Assembly (NCBI RefSeq): GCF_000298235.1
Contig: NZ_BAHE01000011.1
Span: 62,001 to 126,000 of the forward strand
Direction: 5' to 3'
DNA: 64,000 nt
From: Gordonia namibiensis NBRC 108229
Lineage (GTDB): Bacteria; Actinomycetota; Actinomycetes; Mycobacteriales; Mycobacteriaceae
The notes under the pieces were generated by a model. That model was not told where the DNA came from. It saw only the letters and a list, made by a program, of their open reading frames with translations, and made no database searches. Both the position numbers and the translations under genes were made by a program. This document shows positions 1-10,643 of the stretch, one piece after another (within the stretch, counting starts at the first letter, position 1; every line of letters begins with the position of its first letter).

Positions 1-508
1 TGGCACCGTTGTAGATGGTCAGACCCGGGGTCGGGATACGGCCGGCCGTCGACGCGATGTTGACGATGTGGCCGGTGCGACGCGGGGCCATCCGGCGGGC
101 GGCTTCCTGGCAGCCGATGATGACACCGAGGACGTCGATGTCGTAGGTGCGTCGGATGATCGTGTCGTCGTAGGACAGGAACGGACCGACCGGCATGATG
201 CCGGCGTTGTTGACGAGGACGTCGATCGGTCCGAGCCGGGATTCGACCTCGGAGAGGAAGGCGTCGAAGGACTCCCGCTTGGTGACGTCGACCTCGACGC
301 CCTCGATGCCGAGGTCGGCGGCGGCCTTGCCCACCGCCTCGCCGTCGACATCACCGATGGCGACCTTCGCACCCGCCTGGAACAGCTGCGTCGCGGTCTC
401 GAATCCGATTCCGCGTGCACCACCGGTCACCACGACGACCTTGTCCTTCAGCGCCGTTCGGATGGCGTCGTGATCGGGCTTCCGGGACAGCTTGTCGCGC
501 AGGCTCAT
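1..508 (-). CDS. Short-chain dehydrogenase/reductase, 3' end cut by window edge
   Basis: NAD(P)-dependent oxidoreductase of the classical SDR family. The visible N-terminal 169 residues begin with a charged 20-residue lead, then the beta1 and cofactor loop TGGARGIG, the adenine-binding DVT and the NNAG motif near residue 98. The catalytic Ser appears as NIAST; the YxxxK lies beyond base 1. The ATG at 506-508 is preceded by a GAGGGG ribosome site five bases away. It is the last visible gene of the P450-TetR-SDR series on this strand, about 75 bases after the TetR stop. The substrate is unknown; a lipid or sterol-like alcohol is a guess from the P450 neighbour. M. tuberculosis has an SDR (Rv3057c) beside its TetR and CYP136 genes, which this resembles. 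Confidence 0.85.
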   Translation of the reverse strand, partial: MSLRDKLSRKPDHDAIRTALKDKVVVVTGGARGIGFETATQLFQAGAKVAIGDVDGEAVGKAAADLGIEGVEVDVTKRESFDAFLSEVESRLGPIDVLVNNAGIMPVGPFLSYDDTIIRRTYDIDVLGVIIGCQEAARRMAPRRTGHIVNIASTAGRIPTPGLTIYNGA

Positions 509-583
509 TGGTTCCCCTCGGGTGGTTGTCGTTGAATCGAAAGCGAGTGACGGCGCCACGGGCCGTCGAAAGTCACGTGCTGA

Positions 584-1240
584 TCACCAGATCATCGGGG
601 CGAGGAATTTCGTGGCGAACGCACGGGCCTGTTGCGGATCGGTACGGGCCGGGTCCGACGGCGGGGTCTCCAGGAGCGAGATCACCAGTCGCACATGGAT
701 CTCGACGGCCTCGAGCAGGTCCTCCACCGGCATCTGCGCACCCTCGTCGCGCAGGGTGGCGGCGACCCGATCGGTGACCATGTCGATGAACAGCGACGTC
801 ATCTTCGCGGTGACGCTCTTGATCTCGGAGTCGGTGAGGACGATCCGGCTCAGTAACGGATCGGACTTGACCAGCTCGGCGCCCACCGCGAAGGCCTCGA
901 CCAGGGCGTCCTTGGGGCCCATCCCCTTGACCGATTCCTCGAGTTTCTTCATGCCCCGCTCGTAGGCGTCGTTGGCGACGGCGTAGAGGAGGGCCTCCTT
1001 GTTCGGGAAGCGGCGGTAGAGCGTGCTGCGGCTGACGCCCGCACGGGCCGCGACCTCGTCGATGTTGGCGCGCCGCACCCCGACCTCGGCGAACTCCGAG
1101 CCCGCGGCGGCGAGGATCGCGGCCTCCTGGTCGGCCGGGCTGGCGGTGTTGCGCACCTTGCGGTTGGACGAGCGAACGCCCTTCCCCTTTGCAGCGCTGT
1201 TCACGGTGTCCTTCACGAGATTGTCCGACACGCGACTCAC
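584..1240 (-). CDS. TetR family transcriptional regulator
   Basis: Predicted one-component repressor, 218 residues. An N-terminal helix-turn-helix is visible (AARAGVSRSTLYRRFPNKEA) after a basic 30-residue lead, followed by a helical ligand domain. I place the start at the GTG whose last bases overlap the P450 stop (GTGA, 1237-1240), so the two genes are probably translationally coupled. The open frame runs upstream to 1399, but that part only reads through the P450 gene. It probably controls its own P450-TetR-SDR operon. Rv3058c beside M. tuberculosis CYP136 is the likely counterpart, from memory of gene order. Confidence 0.85.
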   Translation of the reverse strand: MSRVSDNLVKDTVNSAAKGKGVRSSNRKVRNTASPADQEAAILAAAGSEFAEVGVRRANIDEVAARAGVSRSTLYRRFPNKEALLYAVANDAYERGMKKLEESVKGMGPKDALVEAFAVGAELVKSDPLLSRIVLTDSEIKSVTAKMTSLFIDMVTDRVAATLRDEGAQMPVEDLLEAVEIHVRLVISLLETPPSDPARTDPQQARAFATKFLAPMIW

Positions 1241-2574
1241 CGACGCCGGAGGGTCACGGGGAGCTTGTCCTTGGGCACGGGCAGCGCGCTGTAGTCCATG
1301 GGCAGGACGTAGTCGGCCGGAACCGACCACTCGTACCCGCGGAGCAGGTGGTGCATGATCGTCTTGATCTCCATCTGGCCAAAATACAGGCCGATACATT
1401 TGTGAACGCCACCACCAAATGGCATCCAGGCGAAGCGGTGGGTCTTGTCCTCGGCGCGTTCGGGACCGAACCTCTCCGGGTCGAACATGTCAGGGTTGGT
1501 GAAGAACTCGGGATCCCGATGACTGGACAGGGATGACGTGGTGACGATGGTGCCCTCGGGGACGTAGAAGCCCTCGATCGAGGTGTCCTTGACCGCCATA
1601 CGGGGCTGCGCCGGGACCGGCGGGCACAGTCGGAGCGACTCCTTCATCACCAGATCCAGGGCCGTCATGCCGGCGAGAGCGTCGTAGCCGAGTTCCGGTC
1701 CGAGTTCGAGGGACTCGGCGCGGGCGCGGTCCTGCCACTCGGGATGCTTGGCCATGTTGTAGGCCATCTGGGTCATCGTGATGGTCGAGGTGTCGTGCGC
1801 GGCCATGAGCACGAAGATCATGTGGTTGACCACGTCCTCGTCGGAGAAGCTGTGCCCCTCATCGCTTTCCGCGCGGCACAGGACCGAGAAGAGATCCGGC
1901 GTCTCCCGCGCGCGCTTGGCCGCGATGTTGGCGTAGAAGAACTCCTCGAGGACCTTGCGTGAACGCAGGCCCTTCCACCAGCGTCCACCGGGCAGGGGTT
2001 TGCGCACGTAGGCAACGCCTGCGCGGACGGTGTCGATGAATGCCTTGTTGATCCGGTCGGCCTCGTCCCGGGGCAGGTTCAACCCGAGGAAGACCTCGAG
2101 CGCGAGGTCGAGGGTGAGCGCCTTGAACTGCTCGAACAGCTTCACCGAACCGACCGGGAACTCCGCGACGCGCTCGGCGATCATCGGCTGCATCTCCTGC
2201 ATGTAACCCTTGAGCGCAGTGGTGCTGAACGCCTGCTGCAGGATCTGCCGATGATGACGGTGCTCGTCGAAGTCGAGGAGCATGACGCCGCGGTTGAAGA
2301 AGGGGCCGATGAAGTAGCTCCACGCCGGGCCGTTGGCGAAGGCCCGGTCCTTGTTCATCAGGAGTTCCTGGGCGGCGCGCGGGTTCCCGGTCATGACCAT
2401 CTGCACGCCGAAGGCGTTCAGTCCGGAGACGCTGCCGTACTGCGCCCGGCGACGGTCGGCGAAGGCGAACGGGTCACGCCGCATCGACATGATCTCGAGG
2501 AAGCTGTTGCGGTCGGAGCACGGAATGGCCTGGAGGTCGCTACCCGCCGGCGGGGTTGCCAGTACCGATGCCAT
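1237..2574 (-). CDS. Cytochrome P450, CYP136-like
   Basis: Haem monooxygenase, 445 residues, soluble bacterial type. Seen: the I-helix oxygen-binding stretch MAAHDTST, the K-helix ExxR as ESLR, and the haem loop FGGGVHKCIG with Cys393. The stretches IGPFF(N)RG(V)MLLDF, VNHMIF and FGQMEIKTI plus the C-terminal DYSALPVP resemble M. tuberculosis CYP136 (Rv3059) as I recall it, so I place it in or near that family. The substrate is unknown. The ATG at 2574 has an AAGGAG site six bases upstream. A plausible -10 (TAGTAT on the minus strand, near 2625) precedes it. It is the first gene of the P450-TetR-SDR operon and is followed without a gap by the TetR gene. Confidence 0.85.
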   Translation of the reverse strand: MASVLATPPAGSDLQAIPCSDRNSFLEIMSMRRDPFAFADRRRAQYGSVSGLNAFGVQMVMTGNPRAAQELLMNKDRAFANGPAWSYFIGPFFNRGVMLLDFDEHRHHRQILQQAFSTTALKGYMQEMQPMIAERVAEFPVGSVKLFEQFKALTLDLALEVFLGLNLPRDEADRINKAFIDTVRAGVAYVRKPLPGGRWWKGLRSRKVLEEFFYANIAAKRARETPDLFSVLCRAESDEGHSFSDEDVVNHMIFVLMAAHDTSTITMTQMAYNMAKHPEWQDRARAESLELGPELGYDALAGMTALDLVMKESLRLCPPVPAQPRMAVKDTSIEGFYVPEGTIVTTSSLSSHRDPEFFTNPDMFDPERFGPERAEDKTHRFAWMPFGGGVHKCIGLYFGQMEIKTIMHHLLRGYEWSVPADYVLPMDYSALPVPKDKLPVTLRRR

Positions 2575-2664
2575 GACCGTCTCCTTCCGAACGGAGTCCT
2601 ACGCAATGTGATCCACATCGCATACTAGACCATATTGAGACGATTTGGGAAAAGCGTTCCTAAC

Positions 2665-3639
2665 TCATCCCTCGGCGAGCAGGCGATGACACCGACGCAG
2701 CCGATCCACCCACCACTGCTTCCGGTCCTCCGGGGCGGCATGGGCAGCGGCGTCGACTTCGGTACCGGGCCCGATCCACCGCGGTTCGACGACGCCGTCG
2801 CGCATCAGGAACGACGGTGCGACGTCGGCAGTGAAGAGCGAACCGGTGCCGAGTCCGCACGCGAGGTCGAGTCGAGGCAGTGCCGCGGCCGCGGCGACCC
2901 CCGCCGCGATACCGACCGCAGAATCGAGGGCGCTCGAGACCACGACCTTGAGGCCGAGGGTGTCGGCCAGTTCGAGCGTGGCTCGCATCCCCCCGAGGGG
3001 CGCAACCTTGACGACCGCGACATCGGCCGCATCCGCCGCCACCACGCGCAAAGGGTCGTCGGCCTTGCGGATGGATTCATCGGCAGCGATCGGAACGTCG
3101 ACCGCACGCCGCACCTGCGCCAGTTCTTCGACCGTGCGGCAGGGCTGTTCGGCGTACTCGACGTCGCCGATCGCGCGCAGGGCGGAGATCGCCTCGCCCA
3201 CCGACCAGCCGCCGTTGGCGTCGACCCGCACCCGCCCGATCACCTCACGCGTCGCCGCGACCCGCGCGACGTCGTCGTCGAGGGTCTGCCCCGGTTCGGC
3301 GACCTTCACCTTCGCGGTCCCCGCGCCGGGATACCGCTTCAACAGGTCCGCCACCTCGTAGGCCGGGATCGCGGGCACCGTCGCGTTGACCGGCACGGTG
3401 TCCCGGACCGCGGGCGGCGGACCGAGGTAGGCGGCCTCGATGCCTGCGCGTAGCCAGGCGGACGCCTCCGCGTCGTCGTATTCGACGAACGGACCGAACT
3501 CGCCCCAACCGGCCGGGCCGGCGAAGACCATCGTCTCGCGGGAGGTCAGCCCGCGAAACCTGGTCCTCATCGGAAGGCGGACCACCACGGCCGCCGCGAG
3601 CAGGTCCTCCACGTCCGGGATCTCCCACTCGCCTGTCAT
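2665..3639 (-). CDS. menC: o-Succinylbenzoate synthase
   Basis: Menaquinone biosynthesis enzyme of the enolase superfamily: dehydrates SHCHC to o-succinylbenzoate. The 324 residues match the short actinobacterial MenC. Seen: the KxK pair (K110, K112), metal ligands D140, E164 and D187, and the second-half catalytic lysine K211 in VVKVAPLGG. The start is the ATG at 3637-3639 with an AGGAGG-type site seven to eight bases upstream. The frame stays open to 3813, but that part covers the promoter region of the divergent DUF2236 gene. No other men gene lies in the window, so it is separated from the rest of the pathway here. The gene ends about 90 bases before the P450. Confidence 0.9.
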   Translation of the reverse strand: MTGEWEIPDVEDLLAAAVVVRLPMRTRFRGLTSRETMVFAGPAGWGEFGPFVEYDDAEASAWLRAGIEAAYLGPPPAVRDTVPVNATVPAIPAYEVADLLKRYPGAGTAKVKVAEPGQTLDDDVARVAATREVIGRVRVDANGGWSVGEAISALRAIGDVEYAEQPCRTVEELAQVRRAVDVPIAADESIRKADDPLRVVAADAADVAVVKVAPLGGMRATLELADTLGLKVVVSSALDSAVGIAAGVAAAAALPRLDLACGLGTGSLFTADVAPSFLMRDGVVEPRWIGPGTEVDAAAHAAPEDRKQWWVDRLRRCHRLLAEG

Positions 3640-3693
3640 CGCTTCCTCCTGCGTCACTCGCGTCGACTTTGAACGAGGGTTGTGTGAATTCGA

Positions 3694-3719
3694 TGGAACA
3701 ACCTTTTCAGTTTGTTCCA
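3694..3719. promoter_or_regulatory. Inverted-repeat operator in menC/DUF2236 intergenic region
   Basis: A perfect 8-bp inverted repeat, TGGAACAA and TTGTTCCA, with a 10-base spacer, lies about 20 bases before the ATG of the DUF2236 gene and 55 bases before menC. The size and placement suit a dimeric repressor site overlapping the promoter. No regulator gene is adjacent, so the protein that binds is unknown. Confidence 0.5.
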
Positions 3720-3739
3720 AGTCCGCTACCCTCGCTCTC

Positions 3740-4678
3740 ATGTCAGTCAACCAGGGATTCGATGCCGGTATCCGCGAGGCGGAACCGATGATCGTCGACG
3801 ACACCCCGGACACCGCCGGCGAGATCGTGCGGCCGCGGCTCGGAGCCGACTCACTCGTGTGGAAGTTCTACGGCGACTCGCGGGGCATCCTCGGCTTCCA
3901 GCGCCTGGCCGGCACCGAGAACTGCATCGAGCAGCTCGGGCAGGCCGTCCTCGACCACTCGGTGATCTTCAGCGACTTCCTCGGCCGCGCCAAGCGCACC
4001 GGGCCGCCGGTGATGAAGACCGTGTACAGCACCGAACCCGAGAAGTGGGGCCGCACGGTGCGCGACTTCCATCGCGACATCAAGGGCACCATCAGCGACG
4101 GCTCGCGCTATCACGCGTTGAACCCGGAGCTCTTCTACTGGGCCCACGCGACCTTCGTCGACCAGGTCCTCTACATCACCGACACGTTCATCCGCCGCCT
4201 CAGCTACGCCGAGAAGGTACAGATCTTCGAGGAAAGCAAGGTCTGGTACCAGCTCTACGGCGTGAGTGACCGCGGTCAGCCCCAGACGTACGAGGAGTTC
4301 GTCGCCTACTGGGATGACATGCTCAACCGCTTCGTCCCCCACAAGACGATCGTCTACGCGACCGGCTACATCCGTCAGGGACTGCCACGGCCGAAGAAGA
4401 TCCCGGCCCCGGTCTGGAAGGTCCTGTCGGCTCCGCTCAACGCGTTCATCCGCACGGTCATCGTGGGGACGCTCCCCCAGCAGATGCGCGATGTCTGCGA
4501 CCTGGAGTGGAACGACAAGAAGGAGAGGAACTTCCAGCGCTTCGCCGCATTCATGCGCGCGATCAACCCGCTGGTCAACCGGCTCCCGCTCAAGTACCTC
4601 TACGTCCCCTGGGCCTACGAGGCGTGGCAGAAGGTCGGCATCGATCCGCGACCGTTGCACAACAAGCCCGCGGCCTAA
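3740..4678 (+). CDS. DUF2236 / MpaB-type oxygenase-domain protein
   Basis: 312 residues of the DUF2236 family (MpaB / latex-clearing-protein catalytic domain), a mostly helical fold. Characterised relatives are haem oxygenases that cleave isoprenoid or rubber chains, but most actinobacterial members are uncharacterised. Family-like stretches are WKFYGDSRGIL near the N-terminus, a first His-rich helix FHRDIKG, and NPELFYWAHATFVDQV near the middle. There is no signal peptide. The ATG at 3740 is chosen because upstream codons fall in the promoter region; no strong ribosome site is visible. The 3' end overlaps the convergent hydrolase gene by four bases. Substrate unknown. Confidence 0.8.
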   Translation: MSVNQGFDAGIREAEPMIVDDTPDTAGEIVRPRLGADSLVWKFYGDSRGILGFQRLAGTENCIEQLGQAVLDHSVIFSDFLGRAKRTGPPVMKTVYSTEPEKWGRTVRDFHRDIKGTISDGSRYHALNPELFYWAHATFVDQVLYITDTFIRRLSYAEKVQIFEESKVWYQLYGVSDRGQPQTYEEFVAYWDDMLNRFVPHKTIVYATGYIRQGLPRPKKIPAPVWKVLSAPLNAFIRTVIVGTLPQQMRDVCDLEWNDKKERNFQRFAAFMRAINPLVNRLPLKYLYVPWAYEAWQKVGIDPRPLHNKPAA

Positions 4679-5421
4679 CGCCCCAGGAACGCCTCGACGT
4701 GCTGGATGAACTCCGCACCGCGGTCGCGGTGCACGCTGTGCCCGGCGTCGAGGGTGACGAAGCGTGAGTCGGGCAGGGCCTCGCTGACGGTCCGTAGATG
4801 GTGGGGCGGCAGGAAGCTGCGCTCGCCGCCCGAGATGACCATGGTCGAGGCAGTGACCCGAGGAAGCTCCGACCACCACTCCGGGGCGCAGACGTCGAAC
4901 TCGGCGACGATCTCGTCGCCCATCCGGCCGTCGAATCGGATGACCGGCCACGGGTTGCGTGCGAGCGCGACGAAACCGCGGATCTGCTCACCGAGCGTCG
5001 CCTTCATGGCGATGCCCTCGGACAGATCTGCCTCGTCCCGCGGCATCGGCGGGACCTCCTCGAGGACCATCCGACGCACGCGGGACGGTTCGTACATCGC
5101 CAGACGCAGCGCGGTGTGGGCACCGAGTGAATGGCCGACAACGTCGGCCACGTGGATACCGAGGTTGTCGAGCACGTAGACGAGGTCGTCGCGGAAGTCG
5201 TCGAGCCGATACGGGCCCTCCGGCCGACCGCTGCGGCCGTGACCGCGCAGGTCGACGCTGATCACACCGCGACCCTGCCGACGCAACGACGCGGCGAGCG
5301 GCCGCCAGGTCGAGTGATCCGACGCCATCCCGTGGACGAGCACCACCGGTACGCCACGGTCGGGTTCACCGGCCACCCGGACCGCCAGGTCGGGTTCGGC
5401 ACGTCGACTGAGCACACGCAT
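4675..5421 (-). CDS. Alpha/beta hydrolase
   Basis: 248-residue soluble hydrolase of the alpha/beta fold. The oxyanion stretch VLVHGMASD, the RGHGRS loop and the nucleophile elbow GHSLG (Ser near residue 97) are visible. The late His lies in DAGHSVH. It is likely an esterase or C-C bond hydrolase; the substrate cannot be told from sequence. It reads toward the DUF2236 gene, and the two stops overlap by four bases, so the pair is convergent and not an operon. Confidence 0.85.
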   Translation of the reverse strand: MRVLSRRAEPDLAVRVAGEPDRGVPVVLVHGMASDHSTWRPLAASLRRQGRGVISVDLRGHGRSGRPEGPYRLDDFRDDLVYVLDNLGIHVADVVGHSLGAHTALRLAMYEPSRVRRMVLEEVPPMPRDEADLSEGIAMKATLGEQIRGFVALARNPWPVIRFDGRMGDEIVAEFDVCAPEWWSELPRVTASTMVISGGERSFLPPHHLRTVSEALPDSRFVTLDAGHSVHRDRGAEFIQHVEAFLGR

Positions 5422-5480
5422 GGAGACGAGCCTACGAAAGGCTCCCGGGCGGACCGCGTCACACTCGGGATATGCCCGGT

Positions 5481-6131
5481 TCAGAGTTGCCCGACTATCC
5501 GTTCACGGGCACGTCGGTACTCGTCATCGGTGAGCGCACCGCTTTGATGCAGGTCGTCCAGAGACGACAGTCGGTCGGCGACCGTACGGGACCCACTCGT
5601 TGCCATCCCGGGCGACGGAACCGGACCGACCATCGATTGCGTTGCGTCCCAGTCGATCTCGAAACTCTGGTTGACGGGGTCGACCAGCACGACCAGCCTG
5701 CGCTGATACAACGCCGGCTGCCGGAAGATCGGGACCACCTTTCGGGTGTTCACCTCGAAGGGCACCAGACCCGGTGCGGAGATCCGCAGTCCCAATGACA
5801 TGAGCGGCTGGTTGTTGATCTCGACGCCGGTCTGCTCGACCGATGTCACCTCGGCGACACCCCGGACGCCGGTGGCACGGAGCTGCTCGGAACGGACTCC
5901 GCCGGTGTACGTCACCGTGGCGACGCCGATACCGAACAGGACATCGAGCAGAGTGATCCCGATGCCGGTCCACAGCATCCATTCGGTGCCCGGGAGGTCG
6001 AAGAGGAAGTAGCAGACGAGAAAGAGCGGCCCGACTATCCCGCACAGCATGACGAACAGGAAGCTGCCCACCGCACGCAGGAGAGGCGCCGAGGCCTGGG
6101 GCCCCGCCCCCGATTCGCCGAACATCGTCAT
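5481..6131 (-). CDS. Two-TM membrane protein with C-terminal SHOCT motif
   Basis: 216 residues. Two hydrophobic helices (about residues 18-42 and 48-72) precede a soluble region with a beta-rich stretch. The last 30 residues (DRLSSLDDLHQSGALTDDEY) match the SHOCT oligomerisation motif. Function unknown. I start at the ATG at 6131; upstream codons in the same frame lie in the tuf terminator region. No ribosome site is visible; a TACAGT about seven bases before the ATG would fit a leaderless transcript. Confidence 0.7.
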   Translation of the reverse strand: MTMFGESGAGPQASAPLLRAVGSFLFVMLCGIVGPLFLVCYFLFDLPGTEWMLWTGIGITLLDVLFGIGVATVTYTGGVRSEQLRATGVRGVAEVTSVEQTGVEINNQPLMSLGLRISAPGLVPFEVNTRKVVPIFRQPALYQRRLVVLVDPVNQSFEIDWDATQSMVGPVPSPGMATSGSRTVADRLSSLDDLHQSGALTDDEYRRARERIVGQL

Positions 6132-6225
6132 GCGGGCACTGTAGTCGCCAGCAGCCCGCTGAGCAGGGCAATAGGCTGCAGGGCGTTGCTCTCGACGACG
6201 CGACCGGCAGACCTCCCGGAATGAC

Positions 6226-6263
6226 AAAGGCGCCCCAACCGCTTTCGCGGCTGGGGCGCCTTT
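6226..6263 (-). terminator. Strong hairpin terminator of the str operon
   Basis: A perfect 12-bp stem, AAAGGCGCCCCA against TGGGGCGCCTTT, with a small inner CCGC/GCGG stem in the loop. It lies 33 bases past the tuf stop in the direction of transcription and has a T-rich edge on both sides. It is the clear end of the rpsL-rpsG-fusA-tuf transcript. Confidence 0.85.
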
Positions 6264-6295
6264 CGACTCAGTGAGTCAGTGCGTCAAAGCAAGAA

Positions 6296-7486
<1,191 letters not shown>

Positions 7487-7513
7487 TTGATTGTCCTCCT
7501 GGACTGTCGTTCT

Positions 7514-7534
7514 CTACTGGGCGGATCCCAGCAG
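7514..7534 (-). other. Small hairpin in the fusA-tuf leader
   Basis: An 8-bp stem with one mismatch (CTGCTGGG against CCCAGTAG on the minus strand) sits about 30 bases before the tuf start. The 113-base fusA-tuf gap holds no gene. It may be a minor processing or attenuation structure, or chance. Confidence 0.3.
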
Positions 7535-7599
7535 GGGTTTTCATTTACGTTGTTGCGCCCGCTTGTCGGCCAGCGCGTGTCGCCAGGGCGACCGGGGAA

Positions 7600-9705
7600 T
7601 TACTCTCCGGTGGCCTTCGCGATGATTTCCTTCGACACGTTCGCGGGAACTTCCGCGTAGGAGTCGAACACCATGGAGTAGTTTGCACGGCCCTGGGTCT
7701 TCGACCGAAGGTCTCCGATGTAGCCGAACATCTCCGACAGCGGAACCTGTGCCTTCACGACACGGGCACCACTGCGCTCCTCCATGGCCTGGATCTGGCC
7801 ACGGCGGGAGTTCAGGTCGCCGATGACGTCGCCCATGTAATCCTCGGGAGTCGTGACCTCGACGGCCATGATCGGCTCCAGGATGACCGGGCTGGCCATC
7901 TTCGCAGCTTCCTTGAGGGCCTGCGAGCCGGCGATCTTGAAGGCCATTTCCGACGAGTCGACGTCGTGGTACTGACCGTCGAGAAGGGTGACCTTCAGGT
8001 TGACCAGCGGGTAACCGGCGAGGACACCGTACTGCATGGCGTCCTGGGCACCGGCATCCACCGACGGGATGTACTCGCGCGGGACTCGACCACCGGTGAC
8101 GGCGTTGTCGAACTCGTAGGTCGCACCGTCCTCGGCGTCCACGAGGGGCTCGAGCTTGATGATGACCTTCGCGAACTGGCCCGAACCACCGGTCTGCTTC
8201 TTGTGGGTGTACTCGTGCTTCTCGACCGTCTTGCGGATGGTCTCGCGGTACGCCACCTGCGGCTTGCCGACGTTGGCCTCGACCTTGAACTCGCGCTTCA
8301 TGCGGTCGACAAGGATGTCGAGGTGGAGCTCGCCCATGCCGCCGATGACGGTCTGACCGGTCTCCTCGTCGAGCTGAACCGAGAAGGTCGGGTCCTCTTC
8401 GGCGAGCTTCTGGATCGCGGTGCCGAGCTTCTCCTGGTCGGACTTGGTCTTCGGCTCGATCGAGACGTTGATGACCGGGTCCGGGAAGCTCATCGACTCG
8501 AGCACGATGGGAGCGCTCGCGTCACACAGGGTGTCGCCGGTGGTGGTGTCCTTGAGGCCGATCATCGCGTAGATGTGGCCTGCGGTGGCGTCCTCGACCG
8601 GGTTTTCCTTGTTGGCATGCATCTGGAAGAGCTTGCCGATGCGCTCCTTCTTGCCCTTGGTGGCGTTGAGCACCTGGGTGCCGGCGTTGATCTTGCCGGA
8701 GTACACGCGCACGAAGGTGAGCTTGCCGAAGAAGGGGTGAGCAGCGATCTTGAACGCGAGAGCCGAGAACGGCTCGTCGGCGGACGGCTTGCGCGAGAGG
8801 ATCTCCTCCTCGTCGCCCACGGCGTGGCCCTCGACCGACGGCACGTCCAGGGGGGACGGCAGGTAGTCGATGACCGCGTCCAGCATCGGCTGGACACCCT
8901 TGTTCTTGAACGCGGAGCCGCACAGCACCGGGTAGAGCTCGCGGGAGACGGTCAGCTTGCGGATCGCAGCCTTGATCTCCTCGACGGTGAGCTCTTCGCC
9001 GCCGAAGTACTTCTCCATGAGGGCTTCGTCGGACTCGGCGACGGTCTCGAGGAGCTGCTCGCGGTATTCCGCGGCCTTCTCCACGAGGTCGGCCGGGATC
9101 TCCTCGATGGTCGGCTCGGCACCGGTCGGCACGACGCCGCGCCAGGTGATGGCCTTCTGCTCGATGAGGTCGACGACGCCGTCGAAGTTGTCCTCGGCAC
9201 CGATCGGGAGCTGCAGGACCAGCGGCTTGGCGCCGAGGCGGTCCTTGATGGTCTGAACGGTGAAGTAGAAGTCCGCGCCCAGCTTGTCCATCTTGTTGAC
9301 GAAGCAGATACGGGGAACTTCGTACTTCTCGGCCTGACGCCACACCTGCTCGGACTGCGGCTCGACGCCTTCCTTGCCGTCGAAGACCGCAACTGCGCCG
9401 TCGAGGACGCGGAGGCTGCGCTCCACCTCGACGGTGAAGTCGACGTGTCCGGGGGTGTCGATGATGTTGATCTGGTTCTTGTTCCAGAAACAGGTCACGG
9501 CCGCGGAGGTGATGGTGATACCACGCTCCTTCTCCTGCTCCATCCAGTCGGTGGTCGAGGCACCGTCGTGGGTTTCACCGATCTTGTAGTTCACACCGGT
9601 GTAGAAGAGGATTCGCTCGGTCGTGGTGGTCTTGCCGGCATCGATGTGGGCCATGATGCCGATGTTGCGAACCTTGTTCAGGTCGCTGAGCACTTCCTGT
9701 GCCAC
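7600..9705 (-). CDS. fusA: Elongation factor G
   Basis: 701-residue GTPase that drives ribosomal translocation. G1 [10 protein letters not shown] near residue 19, DTPGHVDF and NKMDKLGAD are all present. Domains II-V are complete. The start is GTG in the sequence reading VAQEVLSDL. It lies between rpsG and tuf in the standard str order. The 89-base gap before it holds a GC-rich hairpin. Confidence 0.98.
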   Translation of the reverse strand: MAQEVLSDLNKVRNIGIMAHIDAGKTTTTERILFYTGVNYKIGETHDGASTTDWMEQEKERGITITSAAVTCFWNKNQINIIDTPGHVDFTVEVERSLRVLDGAVAVFDGKEGVEPQSEQVWRQAEKYEVPRICFVNKMDKLGADFYFTVQTIKDRLGAKPLVLQLPIGAEDNFDGVVDLIEQKAITWRGVVPTGAEPTIEEIPADLVEKAAEYREQLLETVAESDEALMEKYFGGEELTVEEIKAAIRKLTVSRELYPVLCGSAFKNKGVQPMLDAVIDYLPSPLDVPSVEGHAVGDEEEILSRKPSADEPFSALAFKIAAHPFFGKLTFVRVYSGKINAGTQVLNATKGKKERIGKLFQMHANKENPVEDATAGHIYAMIGLKDTTTGDTLCDASAPIVLESMSFPDPVINVSIEPKTKSDQEKLGTAIQKLAEEDPTFSVQLDEETGQTVIGGMGELHLDILVDRMKREFKVEANVGKPQVAYRETIRKTVEKHEYTHKKQTGGSGQFAKVIIKLEPLVDAEDGATYEFDNAVTGGRVPREYIPSVDAGAQDAMQYGVLAGYPLVNLKVTLLDGQYHDVDSSEMAFKIAGSQALKEAAKMASPVILEPIMAVEVTTPEDYMGDVIGDLNSRRGQIQAMEERSGARVVKAQVPLSEMFGYIGDLRSKTQGRANYSMVFDSYAEVPANVSKEIIAKATGE

Positions 9706-9753
9706 TTAATCGCCTCGCAATTTCGCTAGAGAGCTGTTGGGTCTGAGGTGGGT

Positions 9754-9788
9754 CCGGCCGCGGCGACCCAGAAGGCCGCCGCGGCCGG
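9754..9788 (-). other. GC-rich hairpin between rpsG and fusA
   Basis: A perfect 11-bp stem, CCGGCCGCGGC against GCCGCGGCCGG, with a 13-base loop and no T run. It sits just after the rpsG stop. It is better explained as a processing, mRNA-stability or partial-attenuation element than as a full terminator, because fusA and tuf follow. Confidence 0.5.
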
Positions 9789-9794
9789 CAGTGA

Positions 9795-10265
9795 TCACCA
9801 GCGGTAGTGCGCGAACGCCCGGTTGGCCTCGGCCATCTTGTGGGTGTCCTCGCGGCGCTTCACCGAAGCACCCAGGCCGTTGGAGGCGTCGAGCAGCTCG
9901 TTGGCCAGACGCTCGACCATCGTCTTCTCGCGACGCTGACGGCTGAAGGTGACGAGCCAGCGGAGCGCCAGGGTGTTGGCGCGGCCCGGCTTGACCTCGA
10001 TCGGCACCTGGTAGGTGGCGCCACCGACGCGGCGGCTCTTCACCTCGAGGGTGGGCTTGACGTTGTCGAGCGCACGCTTGAGGGTGACGACCGGATCGGT
10101 GCCGGTCTTCTCGCGGGCCTGCTCGAGCGCGCCGTAGACGATGCGCTCGGCGGTCGACTTCTTGCCGTCCAGCAGGATCTTGTTGACCAGCTGGGTGACC
10201 AGCGGCGAACCGTAGACCGGGTCGTTGATCAGGGGGCGCTTGGGTGCGGGTCCTTTACGTGGCAT
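9795..10265 (-). CDS. rpsG: 30S ribosomal protein S7
   Basis: 156 residues, primary 16S rRNA-binding protein that starts assembly of the 30S head. The length and the opening [12 protein letters not shown] are typical of actinobacteria. It starts at ATG six bases after the rpsL stop, so the two are one translation unit. Confidence 0.98.
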   Translation of the reverse strand: MPRKGPAPKRPLINDPVYGSPLVTQLVNKILLDGKKSTAERIVYGALEQAREKTGTDPVVTLKRALDNVKPTLEVKSRRVGGATYQVPIEVKPGRANTLALRWLVTFSRQRREKTMVERLANELLDASNGLGASVKRREDTHKMAEANRAFAHYRW

Positions 10266-10271
10266 GACTTA

Positions 10272-10643
10272 TCAGTTCCCCTTCTTCGCGCCGTAGCGGC
10301 TACGGGCCTGCTTGCGGTCCTTGACACCCTGGGTGTCGAGCGAGCCGCGGATGATCTTGTAGCGCACACCCGGGAGGTCCTTCACACGACCGCCGCGGAC
10401 GAGCACCATCGAGTGCTCCTGCAGGTTGTGGCCTTCGCCGGGGATGTAGGCGGTGACCTCGACCGAGCTGGTCAGACGCACGCGGGCGACCTTACGCAGC
10501 GCGGAGTTCGGCTTCTTGGGGGTGGTGGTGTACACGCGGGTGCACACGCCACGACGCTGCGGGCTGCCCTTGAGGGCCGCGGTCTTGGTCTTCGCAGCCT
10601 TGTCGTGACGGCCCTTGCGGACCAGCTGATTGATGGTTGGCAC
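10272..10643 (-). CDS. rpsL: 30S ribosomal protein S12
   Basis: 123 residues, decoding-centre protein. The start is the GTG at 10641-10643 ([12 protein letters not shown]); the open frame extends to 10757 but that part has no S12 similarity. The two positions whose changes give streptomycin resistance are wild type: K43 in TTTPKKPNS and K88 in GGRVKDL. It is the first gene of the str operon. A ribosome site AGAGGA lies about 11 bases upstream. Confidence 0.98.
   Translation of the reverse strand: MPTINQLVRKGRHDKAAKTKTAALKGSPQRRGVCTRVYTTTPKKPNSALRKVARVRLTSSVEVTAYIPGEGHNLQEHSMVLVRGGRVKDLPGVRYKIIRGSLDTQGVKDRKQARSRYGAKKGN

Noticed and set aside
7966-9729. 587-residue open frame opposite fusA
   Set aside because: It is the mirror of a conserved EF-G gene; Leu/Asp/Val-rich composition and no domain show it is a GC-driven shadow.
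10272-10643. Streptomycin-resistance allele of rpsL
   Set aside because: K43 and K88 are both wild type.
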